NCBI GenBank assembly: GCA_051009475.1
Contig: JBPCWO010000371.1
Location: forward strand, 1 to 10,371
Direction: 5' to 3'
Source of the DNA: CAXMNX01 sp051009475
Lineage (GTDB): Bacteria; Pseudomonadota; Alphaproteobacteria; Rhodobacterales; Rhodobacteraceae
DNA: 10,371 bases
Shown here: piece after piece, positions 1 through 6,076 of the stretch
How the letters are laid out: every line of letters starts with the position of its first letter
How positions within the stretch are numbered: the stretch's first letter is position 1
Notes under the pieces: model-generated
What the model saw: the letters and a program-made list of their open reading frames with translations, nothing else
Told to the model about the DNA's origin: nothing
Database searches by the model: none
Position numbers and translations under genes: made by a program

Positions 1-572
1 TGAACGCAGGTCACGCGGCAATTGCGTATCCAAGTGCATTGCTCGGTCATGAATTTGTGCACGAAGCTATGGCCGATCCGGATATCGCTACATGGCTGTT
101 TCAGCTGATGAGGCGGGAAGTTATCCCGATACTACCGACAATTCCCGGTGTGGATTTCGATGCCTATCTTGAAAAATGCGCGAAGCGCTTCGCAAACCCA
201 GCAATTGGCGACACTGTCGCCCGATTGTGCCAGGATGGGTCAAACCGCCAACCCAAATTCGTTTTGCCGACCATTTTCGAAGCCCTGGCAAAAGGCACAG
301 ACATTGAAGGCCTTGCGCTGGAAGTGGCACTATGGTGCCGGTATTGTGCCCAACAGAGCTCTTCGCTCGTGGACGCTCGTGCCGAGCAGCTTGTCGCCGC
401 TGCCGTGGCTAGCGAATTCGACCCGAGGGCATTTCTGCAGATTGGCGACGTATTTGGGAACCTCGCTACGAATGACTGCTTCGTTGGTACTTTCGCGCGT
501 CAGGTACGGCTGCTTTGGGCAAAAAGCCCACGACAGGTGCTGCAAGGCTTCTCAGACGTTGCGGCTGCATAA
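1..572 (+). CDS. Mannitol 2-dehydrogenase-family polyol dehydrogenase, C-terminal part (5' end outside window)
   Basis: The frame is open from the first full codon at 3 to TAA at 570-572. It gives 189 residues, the last ~40% of a protein that is usually about 480-500 aa. The family (long-chain mannitol dehydrogenases, NAD-dependent) oxidises mannitol to fructose or related polyols and uronates in the cytoplasm. The visible part begins with NAGH, which matches the family's catalytic N-x-x-H (the Lys lies just upstream, off the window). It then shows the conserved stretches RFANPAIGDTVARLCQDGS (visible residues 62-80), NRQPKF (81-86) and LALEVALWCRYC (104-115), all typical of the C-terminal helical domain. 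No Met is needed, because the start lies upstream. Substrate cannot be fixed from this half: mannitol, arabinitol, sorbitol or fructuronate are all possible. The family call is firm. No intact gene follows for 500 nt. Confidence 0.9.
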   Translation, partial: NAGHAAIAYPSALLGHEFVHEAMADPDIATWLFQLMRREVIPILPTIPGVDFDAYLEKCAKRFANPAIGDTVARLCQDGSNRQPKFVLPTIFEALAKGTDIEGLALEVALWCRYCAQQSSSLVDARAEQLVAAAVASEFDPRAFLQIGDVFGNLATNDCFVGTFARQVRLLWAKSPRQVLQGFSDVAAA

Positions 573-589
573 GAAGTGAACGAACCAAT

Positions 590-835
590 GTCCGCTTCGG
601 ACTCGATGCAGACGTTCGAGCAAATCAGTCCAATGGCCGCTCTGTGGACAAAGCGGCCGTTCGCTGCATGGCAGCGCCCGTCCGCCTGATGAACGTTCGC
701 TCAAGGCTCCGAGCCGACATCAAAGCCATTCCGACCAATGACTGATTTGTCATGTAAAGCGGACGCTCTGGGCTCGTTACGGTCATTTAATCGTTTTTGG
801 CAGATGACCGGATTGGCTTGCTAAGCGGTCGTTCG
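590..835. repeat. Short AAGCGG-core repeats in gene-free DNA
   Basis: The stretch from 573 to 855 has no convincing gene. An AAGCGGNCG-type sequence occurs at 651-663 (AAGCGGCCGTTCG), 757-769 (AAGCGGACGCTCT) and 823-835 (AAGCGGTCGTTCG). The octamer GTCCGCTT at 590-597 is the exact reverse complement of AAGCGGAC at 757-764. ACGTTCG-N2-CAA also occurs twice (612-623 and 693-704). A further inverted repeat, CGGTCAT (780-786) with ATGACCG (804-810), lies between the last two copies. The pattern suggests decayed dispersed repeat material. I have a loose memory of similar text between genes of Rhodobacterales but cannot confirm it. No terminal inverted repeats or transposase are seen. Confidence 0.5.
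632..676. other. Two adjacent hairpins after the dehydrogenase gene
   Basis: AATGGCCGCT (632-641) pairs with AGCGGCCGTT (652-661) as a 10-bp stem with one G-U and a 10-nt loop. Immediately after it, CGCTGC (662-667) pairs with GCAGCG (671-676) across a 3-nt loop. A smaller hairpin, GTCCG-CTT-CGGAC, lies at 590-602. They could protect the 3' end of the dehydrogenase mRNA or weakly terminate it, but no T-run follows, so this is not a classical intrinsic terminator. They may simply be the folded form of the repeats. Confidence 0.45.
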
Positions 836-855
836 GCCACTTCGGCGTGTCATAA

Positions 856-1047
856 CTACGCGGTGGCTTTCAGCGCTTTTTCATCCCAGGTGCCAAATAA
901 AAACAACGTCGGGTGAATTTCGAACGGAACCACGTTCAGAGTCCGCTCTGGAGCACGGCCAGACTGCCAATACCGCGGGTCCGTTGCTTCAGCGGCAAAC
1001 AGAAGCTGGGGAATATTCGGGGAACAAATCGCGTACGAATTGTTAAG
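856..1047 (-). pseudogene. Unrecognised gene remnant, 63 codons, no start codon
   Basis: On the minus strand a frame runs open from just after a TAA (1048-1050) to TAG (856-858). It has no ATG, GTG or TTG near its beginning; the first GTG is well inside. The translation reads like real protein, with mixed charged and aromatic residues such as DPRYWQSGRAPERTLNVVPF and FLFGTWDEKALKATA at the end. I do not recognise the family. The lack of a start, and the fact that the frame begins about 30 nt from the tRNA-Leu 3' end, suggest the C-terminal scrap of a gene whose front was lost. It could also be a chance open frame, since 63 codons is short. Confidence 0.35.
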
Positions 1048-1058
1048 TTAATAATTAT

Positions 1059-1080
1059 CAATAGTTTTTCGTAACTATTG
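1059..1080 (-). terminator. Hairpin directly at the 3' end of tRNA-Leu
   Basis: CAATAGTT (1059-1066) and AACTATTG (1073-1080) form a perfect 8-bp stem with a 6-nt loop. Read on the minus strand it begins within the encoded CCA of the tRNA and is followed by ATAATTATTAA, which is A+T-rich but not a pure T-run. Position and strand make it the likely transcription end or processing signal of the tRNA gene. The stem is A+T-rich and so not strong. Confidence 0.55.
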
Positions 1081-1165
1081 GTGCGGTCGGCGAGACTCGA
1101 ACTCGCACGAGTGTTACCTCACAGCGACCTCAACGCTGCGCGTCTACCAATTCCGCCACGACCGC
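1079..1165 (-). tRNA. tRNA-Leu (anticodon GAG)
   Basis: Read on the minus strand from 1165, GCGGTCG opens a 7-bp acceptor stem closed by CGACCGC (1083-1089). Discriminator A is at 1082 and CCA is encoded at 1079-1081. The D-arm has the GGCGGAATTGGTAGACGC form typical of leucine tRNAs. The anticodon stem is CAGCG/CGCTG with loop TTGAGGT, giving anticodon GAG (1129-1131), which reads CUC and CUU. A long variable arm (class II) precedes the T-arm GCGAGTTCGAGTCTCGC. The length of 87 nt with CCA fits tRNA-Leu. It stands alone, convergent to the dehydrogenase side and divergent from lipB. Confidence 0.97.
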
Positions 1166-1190
1166 ACTGCCAATGACTTCAGTAGGCGGT

Positions 1191-1219
1191 CTATTAACTG
1201 GGCACGGGTTCGTTGTGAA
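1191..1219 (-). promoter_or_regulatory. Candidate promoter of tRNA-Leu
   Basis: On the minus strand TTCACA (1214-1219) and TAATAG (1191-1196) are 17 nt apart, upstream of the tRNA. A start would fall near 1184, giving a leader of about 20 nt before the mature 5' end. The -35 differs from TTGACA at one base; the -10 is a poorer match. This is a reading by eye only. Confidence 0.35.
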
Positions 1220-1220
1220 G

Positions 1221-1250
1221 GGGATTTCCTCGCGCAACCTTAGAAATCCC
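1221..1250. promoter_or_regulatory. 8-bp perfect dyad between tRNA-Leu and lipB
   Basis: GGGATTTC (1221-1228) and GAAATCCC (1243-1250) form an exact inverted repeat with a 14-nt centre. It sits just beyond the candidate -35 of the tRNA gene and 75 nt before lipB. It could be a protein binding site or an RNA hairpin in a lipB leader. No T-run follows on either side, so a terminator is unlikely. Confidence 0.35.
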
Positions 1251-1324
1251 GATCGCGTCATCCACTTGCAGTCCGGGTTGGCAGATGGCACCTGACAAGC
1301 ACCGGGTGTTGGAAAGGCTGCAAC

Positions 1325-1972
1325 ATGGTCGAATGGATCACCTCTTCCGGATTGACCGGCTACGCTGAAGCGGTTGCTTGGATGGAAGAACGTGCCGCGG
1401 CCATCCGTGCCGAAACTGCGCCCGAAGCGATCTGGCTGGTCGAACACCCGCCCCTCTATACCGCAGGCACATCTGCCAAGCCTCAAGATCTCACAGACCC
1501 AGATCGTTTCCCGGTGCACACTTCTAAACGTGGCGGCCAATACACGTATCACGGACCTGGCCAGCGCGTTGGTTATGTTTTGCTCGACGTTGCCGAACGC
1601 GGCCGCGACGTTCGCAAATTCGTTTCAGAACTTGAGGACTGGATTATTGCGACATTGGCTGAATTCAATGTCATTGGCGAACGCCGAGAGGGCCGGATCG
1701 GCGTTTGGGTTACCCGCCCGGATAAACCGCCCAATGCGGACGGAAGCCCGCGCGAAGAAAAAATTGGCGCGCTCGGCATTCGGCTTCGAAAATGGGTCAG
1801 TTTCCATGGAATCTCGATCAACGTTGAACCCGATCTCCAACATTTTGGCGGCATCGTTCCCTGCGGAGCTAGCGGATACGGCGTAACCAGCCTCGTCGAT
1901 CTGGGGTTACCGGTTACGATGAGCGACGTCGACGTGGCGCTGAAAAAGACATTCAGTCAAATCTTCCCCTAG
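1325..1972 (+). CDS. lipB: Octanoyltransferase LipB (lipoyl-ACP:protein transferase)
   Basis: LipB moves octanoyl groups from acyl carrier protein to lysines of lipoyl domains (pyruvate and 2-oxoglutarate dehydrogenases, glycine cleavage H protein), the first step of de novo lipoate attachment in the cytoplasm. The 215-aa product has the family's usual size. The signature RGGQYTYHGPGQ spans residues 69-80, EKIGALGIR carries the catalytic Lys147, FHG is at 160-162, and PCG holds the acyl-accepting Cys180. A short insert, VTRPDKPPNADGSPRE (129-144), before the Lys is usual in Rhodobacterales by memory. The ATG is supported by GGAAAGG at 1311-1317, 7 nt upstream. The next gene is convergent with only 22 nt between stops, so lipB is probably a single-gene unit. 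Confidence 0.96.
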   Translation: MVEWITSSGLTGYAEAVAWMEERAAAIRAETAPEAIWLVEHPPLYTAGTSAKPQDLTDPDRFPVHTSKRGGQYTYHGPGQRVGYVLLDVAERGRDVRKFVSELEDWIIATLAEFNVIGERREGRIGVWVTRPDKPPNADGSPREEKIGALGIRLRKWVSFHGISINVEPDLQHFGGIVPCGASGYGVTSLVDLGLPVTMSDVDVALKKTFSQIFP

Positions 1973-1994
1973 GCGTCCCTGACGGATCCGGCAT

Positions 1995-2870
1995 TCACGC
2001 ATAAATGTCCGACGATTTTGCCGATCCACGCATCATTACACGCGCCTGTGCATCGCGAATTTCGTCATAAAGCTGCAGGCTATCGGGCGAGAAATTCTCT
2101 TCAGGCTCCGGCACGTGGATGAAGTTTCCATGCCGGTCCTCACCTCGCGCCATCATCGCGTAATCTTTGTCACCAACCTGCTGTTTCATGTCGGGTCGGA
2201 TGTATCGAACTACCAGACCAATGCGACGGTCGTCAGACGTGTTTGGGCCGGATCCATGTATGGTCAGCCCGTGGTGCAGGCTCATCTCGCCCGGGCGCAA
2301 TTCAATTGACGACTTGTCACCCTCCGCGATATCGACGGCAACCTCCTGCCCACGGCTCAGCAGATTATCGTCGGCGAAAGTGTCCTCGTGCGGCAGGATC
2401 GCGTTTTTGTGCGACCCGGCGACAAAGTCCATGCAACCCGACGCTGACGTTGCCGGCGACAGTGCAATCCACGCAGTGACGAGTCCGTCGATCGCACCAA
2501 GCCCCCAATAAGTCAGGTCCTGATGCATCGTCACCACGTGCTTGGTATTCGGCTCTTTGACAAAAAACTCAGCCGCAAAAATCAGGATATCCGGCCCCAG
2601 GATACCCTCAACCACGTCCAGCACCGCAGAGTCACGCGCGACTTCACCGACAAAGGGCATCACGACATGGGCGTTCACGCGCTTGTAGGCATTGAGCGGC
2701 AGACGCAAATCTGACTCGAGCCAGTCCCGTTCAATATCCTCAAGCTGTGCCCTTACCTGGCTGGCGGCATCCTGGTCCAGCACTGGGATCGGGTGCAAAT
2801 ACCCGTCGCGCCAGTATTGCTGTGACATCTGCTCGCTCAAACGCCCCTGCTCCAATGAGATCGCCTTCAT
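1995..2870 (-). CDS. Phytanoyl-CoA dioxygenase (PhyH) family Fe(II)/2-oxoglutarate oxygenase
   Basis: This 291-aa soluble protein has the PhyH double-stranded beta-helix pattern. The iron ligands are H116-x-D118 in MHQDLTYWG, and the distal His is most likely His205 in HHGLTIHGSGPN. The downstream Arg in RRIGLVVRYIRP (215-226) would hold 2-oxoglutarate. The segment NTSDDRRIGLV is highly typical of the family. Such enzymes hydroxylate very varied small molecules, and nothing in the sequence or neighbours names the substrate. The ATG at 2870 is backed by AAGGAG (2879-2884, minus strand) 8 nt before it; the next Met is at residue 15. The gene is convergent with lipB and divergent from ctaD, which shares the ~210-nt upstream gap. 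No functional link to either is evident. All expected catalytic residues are present. Confidence 0.9.
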   Translation of the reverse strand: MKAISLEQGRLSEQMSQQYWRDGYLHPIPVLDQDAASQVRAQLEDIERDWLESDLRLPLNAYKRVNAHVVMPFVGEVARDSAVLDVVEGILGPDILIFAAEFFVKEPNTKHVVTMHQDLTYWGLGAIDGLVTAWIALSPATSASGCMDFVAGSHKNAILPHEDTFADDNLLSRGQEVAVDIAEGDKSSIELRPGEMSLHHGLTIHGSGPNTSDDRRIGLVVRYIRPDMKQQVGDKDYAMMARGEDRHGNFIHVPEPEENFSPDSLQLYDEIRDAQARVMMRGSAKSSDIYA

Positions 2871-2885
2871 CGTTAGTACTCCTTG

Positions 2886-2895
2886 TTGAATTCAA
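2886..2895. promoter_or_regulatory. Small perfect palindrome upstream of the PhyH-family gene
   Basis: TTGAATTCAA is an exact 10-bp palindrome immediately upstream of the PhyH gene's Shine-Dalgarno, where an operator could lie. It is short enough to occur by chance. Confidence 0.15.
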
Positions 2896-3083
2896 ACTGC
2901 TGCGGCCGAATATGATCCTCTATCTGAAAACCGACACTTCGGTTGTCGCTAACTCGCCGCCGACCTGAGACAATTTACCCCCCTAACAAGCGACTTCCGC
3001 CATTGCCCCGCGTCATTTCGGGCACTAGAACCTCCCCAAACACCGAGGGATTCCCCCGGGAAAAACCGATCAGGAGGCACTCC

Positions 3084-4757
3084 ATGGCCGACGCTGCCGT
3101 TCATGGGCACGACGGACACGACGACCGCGGGTTCTTTACCCGATGGTTCATGTCCACGAACCACAAAGATATTGGTATCCTTTACATATTCACCGCAGGC
3201 TTTGTCGGGTTCGTTGCCGTCGCCTTCACGATTTATATGCGGCTCGAACTCAAAGACCCCGGCGTTCAGTTCATGTGCATGGAAGGTGCGCGGCTCGTTT
3301 CCGATGCAGCCGCAACCTGCACGCCAAACGGCCACCTATGGAACGTCCTGATCACCGGCCACGGCATCCTGATGATGTTTTTCGTGGTGATTCCGGCACT
3401 GTTTGGCGGATTCGGCAACTTTTTCATGCCTTTGCACATCGGCGCACCCGATATGGCATTCCCGCGCATGAACAACCTCAGCTATTGGCTTTATGTTGCT
3501 GGGGCATCGCTTGCGGTTGCCAGCGTCATCAGCCCCGGTGGTAATGGCCAGATCGGCTCTGGGGTTGGCTGGGTCTTATACCCGCCGCTATCTACAACCG
3601 AACAGGGATGGTCGATGGATCTCGCGATCTTCGCAGTTCACCTGTCCGGTGCGTCATCCATTCTCGGCGCCATAAACATGATCACAACTTTCCTGAACAT
3701 GCGCGCCCCGGGAATGACCCTTTTCAAAGTGCCGCTTTTTGCCTGGTCCATATTTGTCACTGCCTGGCTGATCCTGCTGTCGCTCCCGGTGCTTGCTGGC
3801 GCGATCACCATGCTGTTGACCGATCGAAACTTTGACACCACCTTTTTCGACCCGGCCGGCGGTGGCGACCCGATCCTGTATCAACACATCCTTTGGTTCT
3901 TCGGACACCCCGAAGTCTACATCATCATCCTTCCGGGTTTTGGCATCATCAGCCACATAATTTCGACGTTCAGCCGCAAACCGATCTTCGGCTATCTGCC
4001 AATGGTCTGGGCATTGATCGCAATTGGCGGTCTGGGCTTTGTCGTATGGGCGCACCACATGTACACCGTTGGCATGAGCCTGACCCAGCAAACCTACTTC
4101 ATGCTGGCGACAATGGTTATTGCGGTGCCGACAGGCGTAAAAATCTTTAGCTGGATTGCCACCATGTGGGGCGGCTCAATCGAGTTCAAAACGCCGATGC
4201 TTTATGCATTTGGATTTTTGTTTCTATTTACTGTGGGTGGCGTGACCGGCATCGTTCTGGCGCAAGCGGGCGTCGATCGCGCCTATCACGACACTTACTA
4301 CGTCGTCGCGCACTTCCACTACGTCATGAGCCTTGGTGCGGTATTCTGTATCTTTGCCGGAATGTACTATTGGATCGGCAAGATGTCTGGTCGGCAATAC
4401 AATGAACGGCTGGGCCAGATCCAATTCTGGACAATGTTCGTTGGTGCAAACCTAACCTTTTTCCCGCAACACTTTCTGGGCCGCCAGGGGATGCCGCGCC
4501 GTTACATCGATTACCCCGAGGCCTATGCATATTGGAATGAATGGTCGACTTGGGGCGCTATGCTCGCCTTCGCGTCATTCCTGATGTTCCTCGGGATCAT
4601 CATCCACACGATCTTTGCGGGACGCCGCATAACCGAACCCAACTACTGGAACGGGCTGCCGGATACGCTGGAATGGACCCTGCCAACACCGCCGCCCGAG
4701 CACACCTTCGAGACGCTGCCGAAACAGGCTGAGTGGGACCACGGGCATTCGCATTAG
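3084..4757 (+). CDS. ctaD: Cytochrome c oxidase subunit I (aa3-type)
   Basis: This is the catalytic subunit of the terminal aa3 oxidase in the inner membrane. It passes electrons from cytochrome c via CuA, heme a and the heme a3-CuB site to O2 while pumping protons. The 557-aa protein has about 12 membrane helices. Ligands are in place: His93 and His412 for heme a, His410 for heme a3, and His275, His324 and His325 for CuB. Tyr279 in GHPEVY is the Tyr cross-linked to His. Proton paths are intact: Asp123 and Asn130 with Glu277 (D-path) and Lys353 in TGVKIFSW (K-path), so this is a type A1 enzyme. The frame is open back to a TTG at 2943, but ATG 3084 is chosen because AGGAGG (3072-3077) lies 6 nt upstream and MADAAVHGHDGH is a normal start for the group. 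The His-rich ends (HGHDGH, DHGHSH) are common. No other cox genes adjoin, as is usual in Rhodobacterales. Confidence 0.98.
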   Translation: MADAAVHGHDGHDDRGFFTRWFMSTNHKDIGILYIFTAGFVGFVAVAFTIYMRLELKDPGVQFMCMEGARLVSDAAATCTPNGHLWNVLITGHGILMMFFVVIPALFGGFGNFFMPLHIGAPDMAFPRMNNLSYWLYVAGASLAVASVISPGGNGQIGSGVGWVLYPPLSTTEQGWSMDLAIFAVHLSGASSILGAINMITTFLNMRAPGMTLFKVPLFAWSIFVTAWLILLSLPVLAGAITMLLTDRNFDTTFFDPAGGGDPILYQHILWFFGHPEVYIIILPGFGIISHIISTFSRKPIFGYLPMVWALIAIGGLGFVVWAHHMYTVGMSLTQQTYFMLATMVIAVPTGVKIFSWIATMWGGSIEFKTPMLYAFGFLFLFTVGGVTGIVLAQAGVDRAYHDTYYVVAHFHYVMSLGAVFCIFAGMYYWIGKMSGRQYNERLGQIQFWTMFVGANLTFFPQHFLGRQGMPRRYIDYPEAYAYWNEWSTWGAMLAFASFLMFLGIIIHTIFAGRRITEPNYWNGLPDTLEWTLPTPPPEHTFETLPKQAEWDHGHSH

Positions 4758-4787
4758 TTGCGTACCGATCGTATTGACATAAATCAC

Positions 4788-4813
4788 GCAGCCTCGGAGC
4801 AATCTGGGGCTGC
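4788..4813 (+). other. Hairpin between ctaD and the small membrane gene
   Basis: GCAGCCTC (4788-4795) pairs with GGGGCTGC (4806-4813), an 8-bp GC-rich stem with one G-U and a 10-nt loop, 31 nt after the ctaD stop. No T-run follows, so it may be an mRNA 3'-end stabiliser or a partial terminator. A perfect -35-like TTGACA lies at 4774-4779, but I see no good -10 at the right distance. Confidence 0.35.
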
Positions 4814-4839
4814 AATGCGCTTCAGAAGGAATTCACGAG

Positions 4840-5208
4840 GTGCTTGCTGAACGCGCATTTCTTGGCATCAATGCCATGACGGCACTGATCGCGTTGGCAG
4901 TTTTACTCGCAATAGTATTCATAGCTCTTTGGTTTGTCTGGCTGATGATCCTCAGGTGGCAGGGCGATTCTGCGCGCAAATGGCGGCGTTGGGCATTTTT
5001 GGGGATTCTGATTGGATCGGCGCTCATTTTGTTTGGATTCACGGCAGAAGTCTACCTGCCCGCCGATATTGTCGTGGCGAGGCCGTGGGTTTTCGTCCTG
5101 CTGAACCGTATCGGTATTCTTGGTGGATTATTGTCCGGCCTGGTAATTAGCGCATCGCTTGTCTTCCTGGTGATTGCCGGCGTGCTTAGTCAATTTCGCC
5201 GTAGCTGA
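4840..5208 (+). CDS. Small membrane protein, three predicted helices, unknown function
   Basis: I do not recognise this 122-aa protein. It has a GTG start with AGAAGGA (about 4824-4830) 9 nt upstream. An ATG 12 codons on (4876) is an alternative but lacks a comparable ribosome site. Hydrophobic stretches are at roughly residues 13-38, 52-72 and 84-117. A basic loop, RWQGDSARKWRRW (39-51), separates the first two and would favour the cytoplasm. The C-terminus ends SQFRRS, also basic. No cysteine, His pair or other metal motif is visible. It starts 82 nt after ctaD on the same strand, so co-transcription and a role in oxidase assembly are possible, but this is guilt by position only. The coding case rests on the hydrophobic pattern and ribosome site. 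Confidence 0.6.
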   Translation: MLAERAFLGINAMTALIALAVLLAIVFIALWFVWLMILRWQGDSARKWRRWAFLGILIGSALILFGFTAEVYLPADIVVARPWVFVLLNRIGILGGLLSGLVISASLVFLVIAGVLSQFRRS

Positions 5209-5428
5209 AGTCCCGCCGCAAGAAGCTCAAGGTCGAATTCGGTCGCTTTCTAAGTCCTGAGAAACCGGCAAAGCTATATGACGGGTTTAAGCAGAGGCTT
5301 GCCGCCTGAACACTCCCTGCTCGAACCCTCAATTGAAAAGCTCTGCCCGGATCCCCCGGGAGATGCCCAAACTCAAGATCGTTCGGGATCGTCGTCAACG
5401 AGAAGGGTATTGAAGGGAATGCCGAGTC
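5209..5428. other. Gap between convergent genes; a short coding-like stretch only
   Basis: No standard gene is seen. On the plus strand a frame from 5205 to TGA at 5307-5309 is open for 34 codons and reads like protein (KSRRKKLKVEFGRFLSPEK and then PAKLYDGFKQRLAA), but it offers only a CTG as start, overlapping the previous TGA. A 16-codon ATG frame at 5363-5413 is basic and too short to judge. No clear terminator hairpin was found for either converging gene. Confidence 0.3.
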
Positions 5429-5893
5429 TTAGCTCAGCTTCGCTTTCACCATCGAGCCAACTTTGCCGAAGTCCATTTGCCCCGTGTACCGGCTCTTTAG
5501 CTCGCCCATGACTTTTCCCATGTCACGGATTGAAGAAGCGCCGATCTCATTGACGGCTTTTTCGACCGCCGAAACGGTTTCTTCTTCCGAAAGCTGGCGC
5601 GGCAGAAAATCCTCGATTACCGTAATTTCTGCCAATTCCTTTTCAGCAAGCTCAAGGCGCCCGCCTTCTTCATAGGCACGCGCACTTTCGTGGCGTTGTT
5701 TCACCATTTTGCCAAGGATCGTCAGGATTTCGGTATCGCCAACGCCATCATCTTCGCCGCCGATTTCCGAACGCTTCTCAATGTCGCGATCCTTGATCGC
5801 AGCATTGATCAGCCTGAGCGTCGAAAGCCGCACGGCATCTCTTTCTTTCATGGCATCTTTCAGCGCCTGGCTGATTTGGCCGCGTAGTTCCAT
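5429..5893 (-). CDS. GatB/YqeY domain-containing protein
   Basis: The product from ATG 5893 is 154 aa, the normal size for free-standing YqeY proteins. These resemble the C-terminal tail domain of the GatB subunit of aspartyl/glutamyl-tRNA amidotransferase. The family is thought to touch tRNA, but its role is not settled. The typical start MELRGQISQALKDAMKERDA is followed by RLSTLRLINAAIKDRDIEKR. The middle carries VIEDFLPRQLSEEE (about residues 92-105), and the end IRDMGKVMGELKSRY is the family hallmark. The open frame extends 46 codons further upstream, but that part lacks family likeness and lies in the promoter region, so 5893 is preferred despite a weak ribosome site (GGGGA). It is divergent from carA, an arrangement often seen in alphaproteobacteria. 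Confidence 0.93.
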   Translation of the reverse strand: MELRGQISQALKDAMKERDAVRLSTLRLINAAIKDRDIEKRSEIGGEDDGVGDTEILTILGKMVKQRHESARAYEEGGRLELAEKELAEITVIEDFLPRQLSEEETVSAVEKAVNEIGASSIRDMGKVMGELKSRYTGQMDFGKVGSMVKAKLS

Positions 5894-6014
5894 CTCTGGC
5901 TCATCCCCATGCTTCAGAGACTTCGGACAATATCGAATGCGACCGCGGGCGGCAACAGCCGATGATATGTATAAGTAGTTGTTTTCATTACATAAGTGAA
6001 TTTTCTGACTTCTC

Positions 6015-6043
6015 TTGACCCACGCTGCCATAGCGCGTAAACC
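6015..6043 (+). promoter_or_regulatory. Candidate carA promoter
   Basis: TTGACC (6015-6020) and TAAACC (6038-6043) are 17 nt apart, which would start transcription near 6050 and leave a leader of about 27 nt holding the AAAGG ribosome site (6064-6068). The -35 is close to consensus; the -10 is weaker. An A+T-rich patch at about 5965-6005 could serve the divergent YqeY-like gene. Confidence 0.4.
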
Positions 6044-6076
6044 CCAGACCGTTTACCGACAACAAAGGCCCCCAAC

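Noticed and set aside
515..745. Plus-strand frame of 76 codons after the dehydrogenase
   Set aside because: It overlaps the dehydrogenase end and runs through the repeat hairpins; the Arg/Ala/Val-rich translation is what repeat DNA would give by chance and no ribosome site is seen.
1130..1552. Minus-strand open frame of 140 codons
   Set aside because: It runs through the tRNA-Leu gene and the front of lipB on the opposite strand; the translation has no family likeness and lipB is certain.
2943..3083. Upstream extension of ctaD from a TTG codon
   Set aside because: The 47 extra residues are not membrane-like or family-like, while ATG 3084 has an excellent AGGAGG at 6 nt spacing.
3654..4091. 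Minus-strand open frame of 145 codons
   Set aside because: It lies entirely inside ctaD, whose residues are all accounted for; it is a mirror of its codon bias.
5341..5413. Sixteen-codon ATG frame (5363-5413)
   Set aside because: Too short to support, ribosome site spacing is too tight, and no coding signal can be judged.
5894..6031. 46-codon N-terminal extension of the YqeY-like protein
   Set aside because: Family proteins begin at the MELRGQI-type start; the extension occupies the shared promoter region with carA.
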